Positions 35,635 to 44,022 of a DNA stretch of 64,000 nucleotides are shown here, in pieces. The notes below the pieces were generated by a model. The model searched no databases, was not told the DNA's origin, and was given only the letters and a program-made list of their open reading frames with translations. Made by a program: the position numbers and the translations under genes. Numbering within the stretch: the stretch's first letter is position 1; every line of letters begins with the position of its first letter. This DNA comes from Acidovorax temperans (GTDB lineage: Bacteria; Pseudomonadota; Gammaproteobacteria; Burkholderiales; Burkholderiaceae_C). The stretch covers positions 1,654,269 through 1,718,268 of the forward strand of contig NZ_VFPV01000001.1 of the NCBI RefSeq assembly GCF_006716905.1. The letters run 5' to 3'.

Positions 35635-36552
35635 TCAGCGTGGCGCCCGCTCCATGAGCGCCTGCAGGCGCCCGGCCACGAAGTCGCGCAGCGCCCGCAC
35701 CAGCGGCGTGAACTGGCGGCGGCTGGGCGCCACCAGAAAGAGCGGTACGGCCTCGGTGGTCCAGCCAGGGCACAGCGGCACCAGCCGCCCGGCGGCCAGA
35801 TCATCGGCCGCGTCGAAGTACGACTTGTACGCAATGCCCCGGCCCAGCACCGCCCAGCGGCGCACCACATCGCCATCGTTGGCCACGTTGCGGCTGCGCA
35901 CGCGCACCACCACCTCCTGGCCTGCGGCATCCCAGAAGCGCCAGCGGTCGTGCACGTCCTCGCCCAGCATGAAGCACAGGCCCTGGTGCTCGGCCAGTGC
36001 GTGGGGCGTGTCGGGCGTGCCGTGCGCTGCCAGGTAGGCGGGCGCCGCGCAGAGCACACGCCGGTGGTCAGCGGCCAGCGGCAGTGCGACCAGGCTCGAA
36101 TCCTGCGGCTTGCCGTAGCGGAAGGCAGCGTCCACCGGCTCGCTGTACACGTTGGCCACGCGGTCGGCCAGCTGCAGGCGGATGTCGATACCCGGGTGCT
36201 CGGCCTGGAAGGCATCGAGCCAGGGCAGCAGCACATTGCGCCCCAGGTCCGACGGCGCGGCCAGCTGTAGCGTGCCGCGCAAGCCACCGGCGCGCCCGCC
36301 TGCCAGCTGGCCTTGCACCTGCTGCAGCGCCACCAGCGCGGGGTGGCAGTGCTCCAGGAACAGTGCGCCCTCCTGCGTGAGCCGCAGGCTGCGCGTGGAG
36401 CGCACGAACAGCGCCACGCCCAGCTCGGCCTCCAGCCGCTTGAGCGCGGCGCTCGCAGCGGCGGGTGTGAGGTCCAGCGCACGGGCCGTGGCCGAGAGGC
36501 TGCCGCTGTCCACGGTCCGCACAAAGATGTCGAGGTCTTGCAGGCTTTTCAT
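35635..36552 (-). CDS. LysR-family transcriptional regulator
   Basis: 305 residues. The N-terminal winged helix-turn-helix (about 1-60) reads LDIFVRTVDSGSLSATARALDLTPAAASAALKRLEAELG. The C-terminal co-inducer domain begins near residue 90 (GTLQLAAPSDLGRNVLLPWL). This is the CrgA/AaeR-like short branch common near reductases. It is divergent from the alcohol dehydrogenase at 36684 and upstream of yqhD. A perfect inverted repeat at 36590-36613 is a candidate binding site, suggesting control of one or both reductases. Confidence 0.87.
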   Translation of the reverse strand: MKSLQDLDIFVRTVDSGSLSATARALDLTPAAASAALKRLEAELGVALFVRSTRSLRLTQEGALFLEHCHPALVALQQVQGQLAGGRAGGLRGTLQLAAPSDLGRNVLLPWLDAFQAEHPGIDIRLQLADRVANVYSEPVDAAFRYGKPQDSSLVALPLAADHRRVLCAAPAYLAAHGTPDTPHALAEHQGLCFMLGEDVHDRWRFWDAAGQEVVVRVRSRNVANDGDVVRRWAVLGRGIAYKSYFDAADDLAAGRLVPLCPGWTTEAVPLFLVAPSRRQFTPLVRALRDFVAGRLQALMERAPR

Positions 36553-36589
36553 GGCATGCCTTGAGTGCGCAGGGGTTTATTTACAAACA

Positions 36590-36613
36590 ATGATTGAAGA
36601 TGGATTCAATCAT
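36590..36613. promoter_or_regulatory. Candidate LysR operator
   Basis: ATGATTGAA (36590-36598) and TTCAATCAT (36605-36613) form a perfect 9-bp inverted repeat with a 6-bp spacer, in the 131-bp gap between the divergent LysR and alcohol dehydrogenase genes. The surrounding sequence is AT-rich compared with the genome. LysR proteins bind such dyads upstream of divergent targets. Confidence 0.55.
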
Positions 36614-36683
36614 CGGCCTATTTAAAAGTAATTTTGCAAGACCCATCATTGGAGCACCCTTTGTTTACCTCCAGGACCTCCCC

Positions 36684-37706
36684 ATGAAAGCCGTTGGCTA
36701 CCAAACCGCCCACCCCGTCGACCACCCCGAGTCTCTGCTCGACATCACCCTGCCTGACCCGGTGGCCACCGGCCGCGATCTGCTCGTTGAAGTGCATGCC
36801 GTCTCGGTGAACCCCGTGGACACGAAAGTGCGCAAAAGCAGCTCGCCCAGCGGCGACGGGCCCGACTACAAGGTGCTGGGCTGGGACGCGAGCGGCATCG
36901 TGCGCGCCGTGGGGCCGGATGTGACGCTGTTCCAGCCCGGCGACCGGGTCTGGTACGCAGGCTCCATCGCCCGCCAGGGCACCAACAGCGAGCTGCACCT
37001 GGTGGATGAACGCATCGTGGGCCACGCGCCAAAGTCGCTGGACTTTGCCGAGGCCGCCGCGCTGCCGCTGACCACCATCACCGCGTGGGAGCTGCTGTTT
37101 GATCGCCTGCGTGTGGCACCCGGCAAGCAGCCCACCCAAAAGACTCTGCTCATCATTGGCGCGAGCGGCGGTGTGGGCTCCATCCTCACGCAGCTGGCGG
37201 CGCGGCTGACCAGCCTCACGATCATCGGCACCGCATCGCGCCCCGAAACGCAGCAATGGGTGCGCGACCTGGGCGCGCACCACGTCATTGACCACAGCAA
37301 ACCGCTCACTGAAGAGCTGGCGCGCATCGGCCACCCTGCGGTAGACATCATCGTGAGTCTCACGCAGAGCGACGCGCACTTTGACCAGATCGTCGAGGCC
37401 ATCGCGCCGCAGGGCCAGTTCGCGCTGATCGACGACCCGGTGTCGCTCGACGTGACGAAGCTCAAGCGCAAGTCGGTGTCGCTGCACTGGGAGCTGATGT
37501 TCACCCGTGCGCTGTTCGGCACCGACGACATGATCGGCCAGCACCGCCTGCTGACCGAAGTAGCGCAGCTGGTGGACGCCGGACTGATCCGCACCACGCT
37601 GGACCAGCGGTTTGGCACCATCAATGCGGAGAATCTGAAGCGCGCACATGCACTCATCGAGAGCGGAAAGGCGCGGGGCAAGCTGGTGCTGGAGGGTTGG
37701 AACTGA
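36684..37706 (+). CDS. MDR-family NAD(P)H-dependent alcohol dehydrogenase/quinone oxidoreductase
   Basis: 340 residues from MKAVGYQTAHPVDHPESL (ATG at 36684). The GroES-like N-terminus includes VEVHAVSVNPVDTKVR and GWDASGIVRAVG; the Rossmann part has LLIIGASGGVGSILTQLAA. Structural zinc ligands are not evident, so it resembles the zinc-independent quinone oxidoreductase branch. It probably reduces a quinone or enal. It is divergent from the LysR regulator and ends near a strong bidirectional terminator. Confidence 0.87.
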   Translation: MKAVGYQTAHPVDHPESLLDITLPDPVATGRDLLVEVHAVSVNPVDTKVRKSSSPSGDGPDYKVLGWDASGIVRAVGPDVTLFQPGDRVWYAGSIARQGTNSELHLVDERIVGHAPKSLDFAEAAALPLTTITAWELLFDRLRVAPGKQPTQKTLLIIGASGGVGSILTQLAARLTSLTIIGTASRPETQQWVRDLGAHHVIDHSKPLTEELARIGHPAVDIIVSLTQSDAHFDQIVEAIAPQGQFALIDDPVSLDVTKLKRKSVSLHWELMFTRALFGTDDMIGQHRLLTEVAQLVDAGLIRTTLDQRFGTINAENLKRAHALIESGKARGKLVLEGWN

Positions 37707-37735
37707 GGAAGGTGCCCACCAGTCATTGCTCCTAA

Positions 37736-37782
37736 AAAAAGAGCTTCCAGCGCTTGACAGACAAGCGCTGGAAGCTCTTTTT
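37736..37782. terminator. Bidirectional terminator with a perfect 21-bp stem
   Basis: The arm 37736-37756 (AAAAAGAGCTTCCAGCGCTT plus G) is the exact reverse complement of 37762-37782, with a five-base loop, giving A-run and T-run tails on either strand. It belongs to the AGCGCTT family and lies between the convergent alcohol dehydrogenase and FAH genes. Confidence 0.85.
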
Positions 37783-37909
37783 CCTGATTAGCGACATATC
37801 TCAGACTGAGCAGAACCAACGCCAGCTAGGTGCTGTTGAAGGCATTGGTGACTACTGGGCCGCTGCCTTGGAGTCTGCTGCGCGTTTCTGAGGTAAGTAG
37901 CTAATCAGG
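37783..37909. repeat. Segment bounded by a 10-bp inverted repeat next to the palindrome
   Basis: CCTGATTAGC (37783-37792) and GCTAATCAGG (37900-37909) are exact inverted copies enclosing about 107 bp with no gene. Just beyond, bases 37910-37927 on the minus strand read like the TTTGAAGCCAAAAGTGCCT block that normally sits next to the palindrome (compare 42911). So a repeat copy seems to have been split by an inserted segment. Confidence 0.55.
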
Positions 37910-37927
37910 CACTTTTGGCTTCAAACC

Positions 37928-38944
37928 TTAGGTTGCAGCGCCGGGTGCGGCAATTTCCTGGTCGATGGCGCCGAAGATGCTGGCGCCATCCTTGCCCTTG
38001 ACCTCGATGCGGATGGTGTCGCCAAACTTCATGAACTCGGTGGTGGGCTTGCCGTCCTGGATGGTTTCGATGCAGCGCTTTTCGGCAATGCAGCTGTAGC
38101 CCTTGGGCCATTCCATGCGGCCGTTCTGCTCCACGCCCTTGTTGCTGACGGTGCCGCTGCCCACGATGGAGCCAGCGCGCACGTTGCGCGTCTTGGCAAT
38201 GTGGGCAATGAGCTGGCCGAAGTGGAAGGTCATCTCGGGCCCGGCGTCGCACATGCCAACCTTGCGGCCGTTCCAGGTGGACTGCACGGTGAGGTTGACG
38301 CGGCCCTTGTCCCAGGCGTCGCCCAGCTCGTCCAGTGTCACGGCCACGGGGCTGAACGCGGTGGCGGGCTTGCTCTGGAAGAAGCCAAAGCCCTTGGCCA
38401 GCTCGGCCGGAATCAGGTTGCGCAGGCTCACGTCGTTGGCAATCATCACCAGGCGGATGCCTTCGAGCGCCTGCTCAGGCGTGGCGCCCATCTTTACGTC
38501 GCCGGTGATGACGGCGATCTCGGCCTCAAAGTCGATGCCCATGGACTCGCTGGGCACCACCACGGGGTCGCAAGGGCCGATGAAGTCGTCGCTGCCACCC
38601 TGGTACATGAGCGGGTCGGTGTAAAAACTCTCGGGCACTTCGGAGTTGCGCGCTTTTCGCACCAGTTCGACGTGGTTGATGTACGCCGAGCCATCGGCCC
38701 ACTGGTAAGCGCGGGGCAGCGGGGCCATGCACTGGGCCGGATCGAACGGGAAGGGGTGGCGCGCACGACCGCTGTTGAGCTGGTCGTACAGGTCTTGCAA
38801 CTGGGGCGAGAGGAAACTCCAGTCGTCCAGCACCTGCTGCAGCTTGCTGGCAATGCCGGTCGCATAATGGGCTGTTCCCAGATCACGGGAGACCACAACC
38901 AGCTGGCCGTCGCGCGAGCCGTCTTTGTACGTAGCGAGTTTCAT
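37928..38944 (-). CDS. Fumarylacetoacetate hydrolase family protein
   Basis: 338 residues. The FAH catalytic core has metal ligands in IDFEAEIAVITGD (two Glu) and ANDVSLRNLIP (Asp), plus FGFFQSKPATAFSP and the C-terminal GSGTVSNKGVEQ. The N-terminal domain (LATYKDGSRDGQLVVVS) matches the type found in beta-proteobacterial fumarylacetoacetases, so tyrosine or homogentisate breakdown is possible, though other acylpyruvases look alike. It is divergent from an IclR-family regulator, which probably controls it. Confidence 0.85.
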   Translation of the reverse strand: MKLATYKDGSRDGQLVVVSRDLGTAHYATGIASKLQQVLDDWSFLSPQLQDLYDQLNSGRARHPFPFDPAQCMAPLPRAYQWADGSAYINHVELVRKARNSEVPESFYTDPLMYQGGSDDFIGPCDPVVVPSESMGIDFEAEIAVITGDVKMGATPEQALEGIRLVMIANDVSLRNLIPAELAKGFGFFQSKPATAFSPVAVTLDELGDAWDKGRVNLTVQSTWNGRKVGMCDAGPEMTFHFGQLIAHIAKTRNVRAGSIVGSGTVSNKGVEQNGRMEWPKGYSCIAEKRCIETIQDGKPTTEFMKFGDTIRIEVKGKDGASIFGAIDQEIAAPGAAT

Positions 38945-39065
38945 GGTGGCGGGGACCTTTGTCTCTCAGAGTGGCAAGGCACCAAACCGAATGGCTGGAA
39001 GCCCTGGCCAAATTACGATTTGGTAAATTGATTTAACTAAACAAAACTCGCAAATTCTAGTGCAC

Positions 39066-39848
39066 ATGGACAAAGAACGCGCAGGCATCCAGTCGGTGGA
39101 AGTCGGGTTTGCATTGCTGGAAGGTCTGACGCGCGCGCGCGGGCCGCTCATGCTCAAAGATGTGGCCGCTGCCGCCGGCATGAGCGCTGCCAAAGCCCAC
39201 CGCTACCTGGTGAGCTTTCAGCGCCTGGGGCTGGTCACGCAAGACGCGCGCACCGCGCGCTACGACCTGGGCCCCGCCGCGCTCAAGCTGGGGCTGGCAT
39301 CACTGGCGCGGCTCGATGCCATGCGCCTGGCGCGCGAGCGCGTGCCCGGCTGGATGGAGCAGATCGGCCACACCCTGGCGCTGGCGGTGTGGGGCAACCA
39401 TGGCCCCACCATCGTGCACTGGGAGGAATCGCCCCAGGCCGTCACGGCCAACCTGCGCCTGGGCGACGTGATGCCGCTGCTGTCTTCCGCCACCGGGCGC
39501 TGCTTTGCTGCCTACATGCCGCCCGAAGCCGTGGCGCCCCTGCTGCAGCAAGAGCTGGCCCAGGCCGCCAAGCTGCGGCGCACCGACCTGCCCGCCACGC
39601 TGGAGCAGGCGCAGGATGTGCTGGCCGATGTGCGCGAGCGCGGCATGGCCCGGGTGGTGGACACGCTGCTGCCAGGCATCGTCGCCTTCTGCGCCCCGGT
39701 GTTTGATGCGGGCGGCCATCTGGCGCTGGGCATCACCACACTGGGCTCGGTGGCCACGTTCGACCCGGAATGGGGTGGCGCCATCGAGGTGCCGCTGCGC
39801 GCTGCCGCCGCCCAGCTTTCCACCGATCTGGGCGCAGGCAGCGCATGA
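39066..39848 (+). CDS. IclR-family transcriptional regulator
   Basis: 260 residues from the ATG at 39066; a GTG two codons earlier is also possible. The N-terminal winged helix-turn-helix (about 8-70) has VEVGFALLEGLTRARGPLMLKDVAAAAGMSAAKAHRYL. The effector-binding domain has SSATGRCFAAYMP and MARVVDTLLPGIVAFCAPVFDA. It is divergent from the FAH gene; the 121-bp gap contains an AT-rich segment near 39010-39050 (GGTAAATTGATTTAACTAA) that may be its operator. Aromatic catabolism is a frequent theme for such pairs. Confidence 0.88.
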   Translation: MDKERAGIQSVEVGFALLEGLTRARGPLMLKDVAAAAGMSAAKAHRYLVSFQRLGLVTQDARTARYDLGPAALKLGLASLARLDAMRLARERVPGWMEQIGHTLALAVWGNHGPTIVHWEESPQAVTANLRLGDVMPLLSSATGRCFAAYMPPEAVAPLLQQELAQAAKLRRTDLPATLEQAQDVLADVRERGMARVVDTLLPGIVAFCAPVFDAGGHLALGITTLGSVATFDPEWGGAIEVPLRAAAAQLSTDLGAGSA

Positions 39849-39894
39849 GCCGCTGCGCCTGCCACCAGGCCTGTTGCACTGCCAGGGCCCGCTG

Positions 39895-41100
39895 ATGCCA
39901 CGGCGCACCCTGTGGATCCTGACCGCCTTGGTGCTGGCCGTTCACTGGCTGGTGCTGCAAGGCGTGCCCCTGGCGTGGGACGGCTCGGCTGCGCCAGCAG
40001 GCAAGGTGTTCACCACCCGCAGCGTGGCCGTGCAGCCGCCTGCGGTAGCGGCAGCCCCCGCGCCATCACCCAGCCCTGCCGCCGCGCCACCTGCGGCTGC
40101 GCCGCCCCAGCCCGCCAAACCGCCCCAGCCCGCCAAACCGCCCAAGCCCGCCAAACCGCGCAAGGCAGCGCCCGCGCGCCCTGCAGTCACAGAGCCAGCG
40201 CCCGCACCGAGTGAGCCCGCCGAAGTGGCCATCGCAGAACCAGCGGTGGTCGAGCCGACGGGCAACACAGAACAGGGGACGGACAGCGCCACCGCTTCCG
40301 CTGCCGAAGCGCCTGCGCCAGAGGCTTCCGCAGCGGTGGCTGCGGCACCAGCGGCGGCGGCCAGCGCCCCGCCCCCCTCGCCCGTGGCCGATGGCTCGGG
40401 CGTAGACATCACCCCACCGGGCGGCCCCCCTGGGCAAGGCACCAGCACTTCCGCGCCCCCCGTGCGCCTGCCTGCGCCCATCAAGCTGGCGTTTGACGTG
40501 GCGGGGCAAGCCAAAAAGTTTGACTACCAGGCCCGGGCAGAGCTGGTGTGGCAGCACGATGGCGCCCGCTACGAGGCGCGGCAGGAAGTGAGCGCATTCT
40601 TGGTGGGCTCACGCACCCAGCGCAGCACCGGCCTGGTGACGGCGCAGGGCCTGCAGCCCGAGCGCTTTGGCGACCGCAACCGGAGCGAGCGCGCCGCCCA
40701 TTTCGACTACCAGCGCGGCCGCGTCACCTTCAGCGCCAACACGCCCGAAGCAGCCATTGGCCCTGGCGCACAAGACCGCCTGAGCGTTTTCATCCAGCTG
40801 GCCGGCCTTCTGGCCGCCACGCCCGACCGCTTTGTGCCCGGCACCCAGTTGACGCTGACCACCGTGAGCGCCACCGGCGCCGACCGCTGGACCTTCACCG
40901 TGGAAGCCACCGAAACCCTGAACCTGCCCGCAGGCACGCTGCCCACCCTCAAGCTGCAGCGCCTGCCCCGGCGCGACTACGACCAGAAGGCCGAGCTGTG
41001 GCTGGCCCCGGACATGGGCTACCTGCCCGTGCGCATCAAGATCACCCAGGCCAATGGCGACTTTGCCGACCTGCGCCTGCGCAGCAGCGGCCCGCCCTGA
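39895..41100 (+). CDS. DUF3108 protein with Pro/Ala-rich linker
   Basis: 401 residues from the ATG at 39895. One N-terminal hydrophobic helix (TLWILTALVLAVHWLVLQG) anchors or exports it. A long low-complexity part (about 40-185) is made of Pro, Ala, Lys and Glu, including a repeated PAKPPQPAKPPKPAKP segment like the TonB linker. The C-terminal DUF3108 domain (about 200-400) contains RAELVWQHDGARYEARQEV and AELWLAPDMGYLPVRIKITQANGD. It is probably a periplasmic protein. DUF3108 proteins are of unknown function. It follows the IclR gene by 46 bp. Confidence 0.8.
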   Translation: MPRRTLWILTALVLAVHWLVLQGVPLAWDGSAAPAGKVFTTRSVAVQPPAVAAAPAPSPSPAAAPPAAAPPQPAKPPQPAKPPKPAKPRKAAPARPAVTEPAPAPSEPAEVAIAEPAVVEPTGNTEQGTDSATASAAEAPAPEASAAVAAAPAAAASAPPPSPVADGSGVDITPPGGPPGQGTSTSAPPVRLPAPIKLAFDVAGQAKKFDYQARAELVWQHDGARYEARQEVSAFLVGSRTQRSTGLVTAQGLQPERFGDRNRSERAAHFDYQRGRVTFSANTPEAAIGPGAQDRLSVFIQLAGLLAATPDRFVPGTQLTLTTVSATGADRWTFTVEATETLNLPAGTLPTLKLQRLPRRDYDQKAELWLAPDMGYLPVRIKITQANGDFADLRLRSSGPP

Positions 41101-41292
41101 GAGCCTGTTGCGAGAATCTGCTCAAAGGCCTGTTGCGCCCGCGCGCCACCCCTGCAAAAAAGCCCTGCCAGGCCGCGCACCTGCGGAATTCGTGAAATAC
41201 TGATTGCGACCCAGGAAGAAGGTTCAGGGGCATCCCCCTTGAACTCTGCGCAACCGCTGCAATCTGATCTGGGTATCGACTGGGGTAACACC

Positions 41293-41589
41293 ATGCAAAT
41301 GCTCTACGACTCTGAATCCTTTGTGGTGCTCCACATGCTGCCCGACGCCGTGGAGACATCAACCCAGGCGCTCAACGACACAGCGCCACCCCGCCCCCAA
41401 CTGGCGCGCCACGGCTTTGAAATCGTGGACAAGCGCTCGGGCAAAGAGGTGTACCTGGATGGCTCCTGGGCCGAGATGTTCCAGCAGCAAATCCTGGCCT
41501 GGCAGCGCGACACGCCCACGCAGGAAGAAGTGGAAGACGCGCTGGACCGGTACGCTGGCCTGGCACAAAACCCGGTGGTGGTTCATTGA
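41293..41589 (+). CDS. DUF3567 family protein
   Basis: 98 residues from MQMLYDSESFVVLHML. FEIVDKRSGKEVYLDGSWAEMFQQQI and TQEEVEDALDRYAGLAQNPVVVH are the conserved blocks of DUF3567, small cytoplasmic proteins of betaproteobacteria with no known function. A longer frame back to 41239 lacks supporting signals. The 192-bp gap upstream shows no gene and should contain its promoter. A post-stop repeat follows immediately. Confidence 0.83.
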   Translation: MQMLYDSESFVVLHMLPDAVETSTQALNDTAPPRPQLARHGFEIVDKRSGKEVYLDGSWAEMFQQQILAWQRDTPTQEEVEDALDRYAGLAQNPVVVH

Positions 41590-41590
41590 A

Positions 41591-41670
41591 TCCCCCCTGA
41601 GGCGCTGCGCGCCTTCCCCCAAGGGGGACGACGACCTTGCTGCGGGGCGGCCCTTGCTTGTCGTCCTGCG
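41591..41670 (+). repeat. Post-stop GC-rich repeat, copy 4 (after DUF3567)
   Basis: Begins two or three bases after the stop at 41589 in gene orientation: CCCCCTGAGGCGCTGCGCGC, TTCCCCCAAGGGGGACGACG, then CTTGCTGCGGGGCGGCCCTT. Block order is the same as in copies 1 and 5. CCCCC and GGGGG can pair, and the outer GACGACGA/TCGTCC segments can form a second hairpin. Confidence 0.72.
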
Positions 41671-41710
41671 CGACGACCGCGCGCCAGTGTCAAAGAGGGC
41701 GGTTCTTTTT

Positions 41711-42790
41711 TCAGATTGCAGAACCACCCTCGGTTGGCGGGTAGATCCTGCGGAACATCCGCCCCACCAGCATCAGCACGGCAATCAGCCGGCACACCTG
41801 AAACGCGGTGACCACGGGCACGCCGAGCTGAAGCACCTTGGCCGTGATGGCCATCTCGGTGATGCCGCCGGGGGAGGTGCCCAGCAGCAGCGTGACCCAC
41901 GGCAGCCCCGTGGCCCACGCCAGTACGGCGGCAAACGCTGCGCAAATCCCCATCAAGCCGAACGTGCCTACGGCCACTGACGCCAGCCAGCGCGGCGCCG
42001 TGTGCAGAAATTCCGCGCGAAAGCGCACGCCCAGACTCACGCCGATCACGAGCTGCGCGGCATTGACCACCGCTTGGGGCACTGCCGACAGATGCAACCC
42101 CGCCATGGTGACCGCCATGGACACCAGCATCGCCCCCATGAACCACGGGTTGGCGCGGCCCAGGCGGTCCATCACCAAAGCACCCGCCCCGGTCAGCAAG
42201 GCCAGCAGCGCCAGGCCTGGCCAGCTCACGTCGCGGACGGTGGGGATCAAAATGTCCAGCCCCTGCAGGCCGCTCCACTGCAGGGCAAATGGAATGGTGA
42301 TGGTGACGATGAGCAGGCGCAGGCTGTGGCTGGCGGCTACCAGATCGGTGCGGGCGTTCTCTCGCTCAGAAAGCAGGGTCATCTCAGACGCGGCCCCAAT
42401 CGCCCCCGCGAAGTAGCTGGTGGACCGCAGCATCGAAGCGGGCACCCCGTGCATGCGCGGCGCATGCAGGCGGTAGAGCCACGCGCCAAAGCCCCAGCCC
42501 AGCAGCAGCGCCCACCCAATGCCCAGCACGATGGCCCACCACAGGCTGCCCACGAGCGCCGACACCTCGGGCGTGAAGTACAGGCCCAGCGCGGCGCCAA
42601 TCGCCCACTGCCCGCCATTGCGCAGCGGCCCCCAGCTTTCGGTGGGCGCACCGGCCATGGACAGCACGGACGTGGCAACCAGGGGACCCAGCATCCAGGG
42701 CAGTGGGGTGTGCAGCGCCACACAGGCAGCCGCAGCGGCCCAGGCCAGCAGCAGGGTGCCCGCAACGCGGAGCAGAAATTTCGCAGACAT
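41711..42790 (-). CDS. AbrB-type integral membrane protein (ammonia monooxygenase/AbrB family)
   Basis: 359 residues from MSAKFLLRVAGTLLLAWAAA (ATG at 42790). It has about ten membrane helices in two related halves. Each half has the pattern PWMLGPLVATSVLS / PWFMGAMLVSMAVT and GQWAIGAALGLYFTPEV / AQLVIGVSLGVRFRAEF, i.e. the duplicated AbrB domain (PF05145). The name is historical; the transport or sensory role is unknown. It is monocistronic by context, downstream (minus strand) of the hemerythrin gene. Confidence 0.85.
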   Translation of the reverse strand: MSAKFLLRVAGTLLLAWAAAAACVALHTPLPWMLGPLVATSVLSMAGAPTESWGPLRNGGQWAIGAALGLYFTPEVSALVGSLWWAIVLGIGWALLLGWGFGAWLYRLHAPRMHGVPASMLRSTSYFAGAIGAASEMTLLSERENARTDLVAASHSLRLLIVTITIPFALQWSGLQGLDILIPTVRDVSWPGLALLALLTGAGALVMDRLGRANPWFMGAMLVSMAVTMAGLHLSAVPQAVVNAAQLVIGVSLGVRFRAEFLHTAPRWLASVAVGTFGLMGICAAFAAVLAWATGLPWVTLLLGTSPGGITEMAITAKVLQLGVPVVTAFQVCRLIAVLMLVGRMFRRIYPPTEGGSAI

Positions 42791-42910
42791 CGGGGACAAG
42801 AAGAGCGCAGAAAAGAGCAAGCTGCCGAGTATCGCGCTGCCGGGGCCGGTGGCGAGGCAGTCTTGCCAACCGAAGCCGTCCACCCTAAGAAGGAGTGTGG
42901 ACGGCCTGTT

Positions 42911-42975
42911 TGAAGCCAAAAGTGCCTCCAGCGCTTATAAAGAAAGCGCTACCAGCTATCAATTCAGTAGCAATT
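42911..42975. repeat. AGCGCTT-type palindromic repeat
   Basis: TGAAGCCAAAAGTGCCTCC, then AGCGCTT...AAAGCGCT and ACCAGCTATCAATTCAGTAG. This is the most complete example of the family's left block (AAAAGTGCCTCC). It lies just after the hemerythrin stop codon. Confidence 0.7.
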
Positions 42976-42977
42976 AT

Positions 42978-43523
42978 TTACGAAGCGCGGCGGCGGCCCG
43001 CCATCTCCAGCCCCATGGTGCGCAGGTCGCCCTCGCCCAGAAGGGCCTGTGCGCTGGGGTAGGCGGTGCCTTCTTCTGTCTGGATGTGCTGGCCGTAGCG
43101 CTGGGCAAACTGCTCGAGCAGCGCTTCGTCCTCAGCACTCAGGCCCGCAGCGCTGCCGTCGGCGAGAGCCGCCAGAGCGCACCGGGCGGCGGCCCAATCG
43201 GCCGCCATGTGCACATGGTCTTGTTGCAGCTGCCGCACCAGCGCCACGACCGACGGTGCGCCCCGCTCCAGCAGCAGCGGAAAGACGTGCAGTTCTTCGT
43301 CTTCATGGTGCAAGGGCGCAGCGATGTCGAAGTAACGCAGCACGTCGCGGGCCGCCTGGCGGGCGGCATCGTCCACCGCCTGCTCACGCAGGTAAGAGCG
43401 CAGCCGCGACAGCAGGGTCAGGGTGCGCTCAACGCGCTCGTGGCAAGCCTCCAGCATCGCGAAGGGCTGCTCGAACCCTACGGCGGGGGTGTTGAATCCG
43501 GGCAAGCCGGCGGACGTGGTCAT
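42978..43523 (-). CDS. Hemerythrin domain protein
   Basis: 181 residues, mostly helical. Iron-binding residues expected for a hemerythrin bundle are visible: His28 (LEACHERVER), HHEDEELHVFP (about 72-80), DHVHMAADW and HIQTEEG (about 146-151). It binds oxygen or nitric oxide through a di-iron centre; in denitrifying bacteria such proteins are often linked to NO or redox stress. It is followed upstream, on the same strand, by a small conserved gene. Confidence 0.88.
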   Translation of the reverse strand: MTTSAGLPGFNTPAVGFEQPFAMLEACHERVERTLTLLSRLRSYLREQAVDDAARQAARDVLRYFDIAAPLHHEDEELHVFPLLLERGAPSVVALVRQLQQDHVHMAADWAAARCALAALADGSAAGLSAEDEALLEQFAQRYGQHIQTEEGTAYPSAQALLGEGDLRTMGLEMAGRRRAS

Positions 43524-43574
43524 GTGGGTGAACAGGTGGAGTGGCAGGTCGTCTGATGAATGCCGCGACCTGAC

Positions 43575-43988
43575 TCAGCCCAGGCGCACGGGGTGCCCTT
43601 GGCGGTCAAACGGAATGAAGGCCTCGATGGCGCCGCGCTTGATCGCATCGACCATGCGTTGCAGCGGGGCTTCGGCGTCCGCACTGGTGGGGGCCTGGTT
43701 GAGCGTGCCCGACATGGCGGCAGCGAACACCATCACCCAGTCATGCCCAGGGGCGGTGAACTGCTGCGCTTCGGCCACCAGGGCGGCAAACGATGGCAGC
43801 TCCTGTGGGGTCTTGTCCACACACATCAGGGGCACCAGCGCACCGCCCTGCCCTTGCTCGAAGCGCGCGCGCTGGGCAGGGGTGGCGTCATCGGGCAGCT
43901 CCACTCCGACAAACACAAACAGCAGGCGCTGGGGCTCGGGTTGCAGCCGCGCGGCGTGCAGCAAATCGTCAAAGCTGGAGATGTCCAT
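43575..43988 (-). CDS. Conserved hypothetical protein, 137 aa
   Basis: MDISSFDDLLHAARLQPEPQ opens the protein; LLFVFVGVELPDDATPAQRARFEQGQGGALVPLMCVDKTPQEL and the C-terminal VDAIKRGAIEAFIPFDRQGHP look like a conserved soluble family found in related bacteria. Close relatives are sometimes labelled ribonucleotide reductase subunit, but no catalytic features of that enzyme are visible and I do not support that name. It lies 51 bp upstream of the hemerythrin gene, probably co-transcribed. The start is 34 bp from the TIR element. Confidence 0.75.
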   Translation of the reverse strand: MDISSFDDLLHAARLQPEPQRLLFVFVGVELPDDATPAQRARFEQGQGGALVPLMCVDKTPQELPSFAALVAEAQQFTAPGHDWVMVFAAAMSGTLNQAPTSADAEAPLQRMVDAIKRGAIEAFIPFDRQGHPVRLG

Positions 43989-44022
43989 GGGTAGTCTTTT
44001 GAAGTGCGATCAATCAATGGGT

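Noticed and set aside
39505..39894. N-terminal extension of the DUF3108 frame into the IclR gene
   Set aside because: It overlaps the clearly coding end of the IclR gene; the first membrane helix starts right after the ATG at 39895.
41101..41292. Third copy of the TIR element (AGAGCCTGTTG near 41100)
   Set aside because: Only a short stretch resembles the arm and no matching opposite arm is found within several hundred bases.
43575..43988. Ribonucleotide reductase subunit as a name for the 137-aa gene
   Set aside because: Relatives may carry this label, but none of the enzyme's motifs is visible; nrdJ at 47791-50238 is the real reductase.
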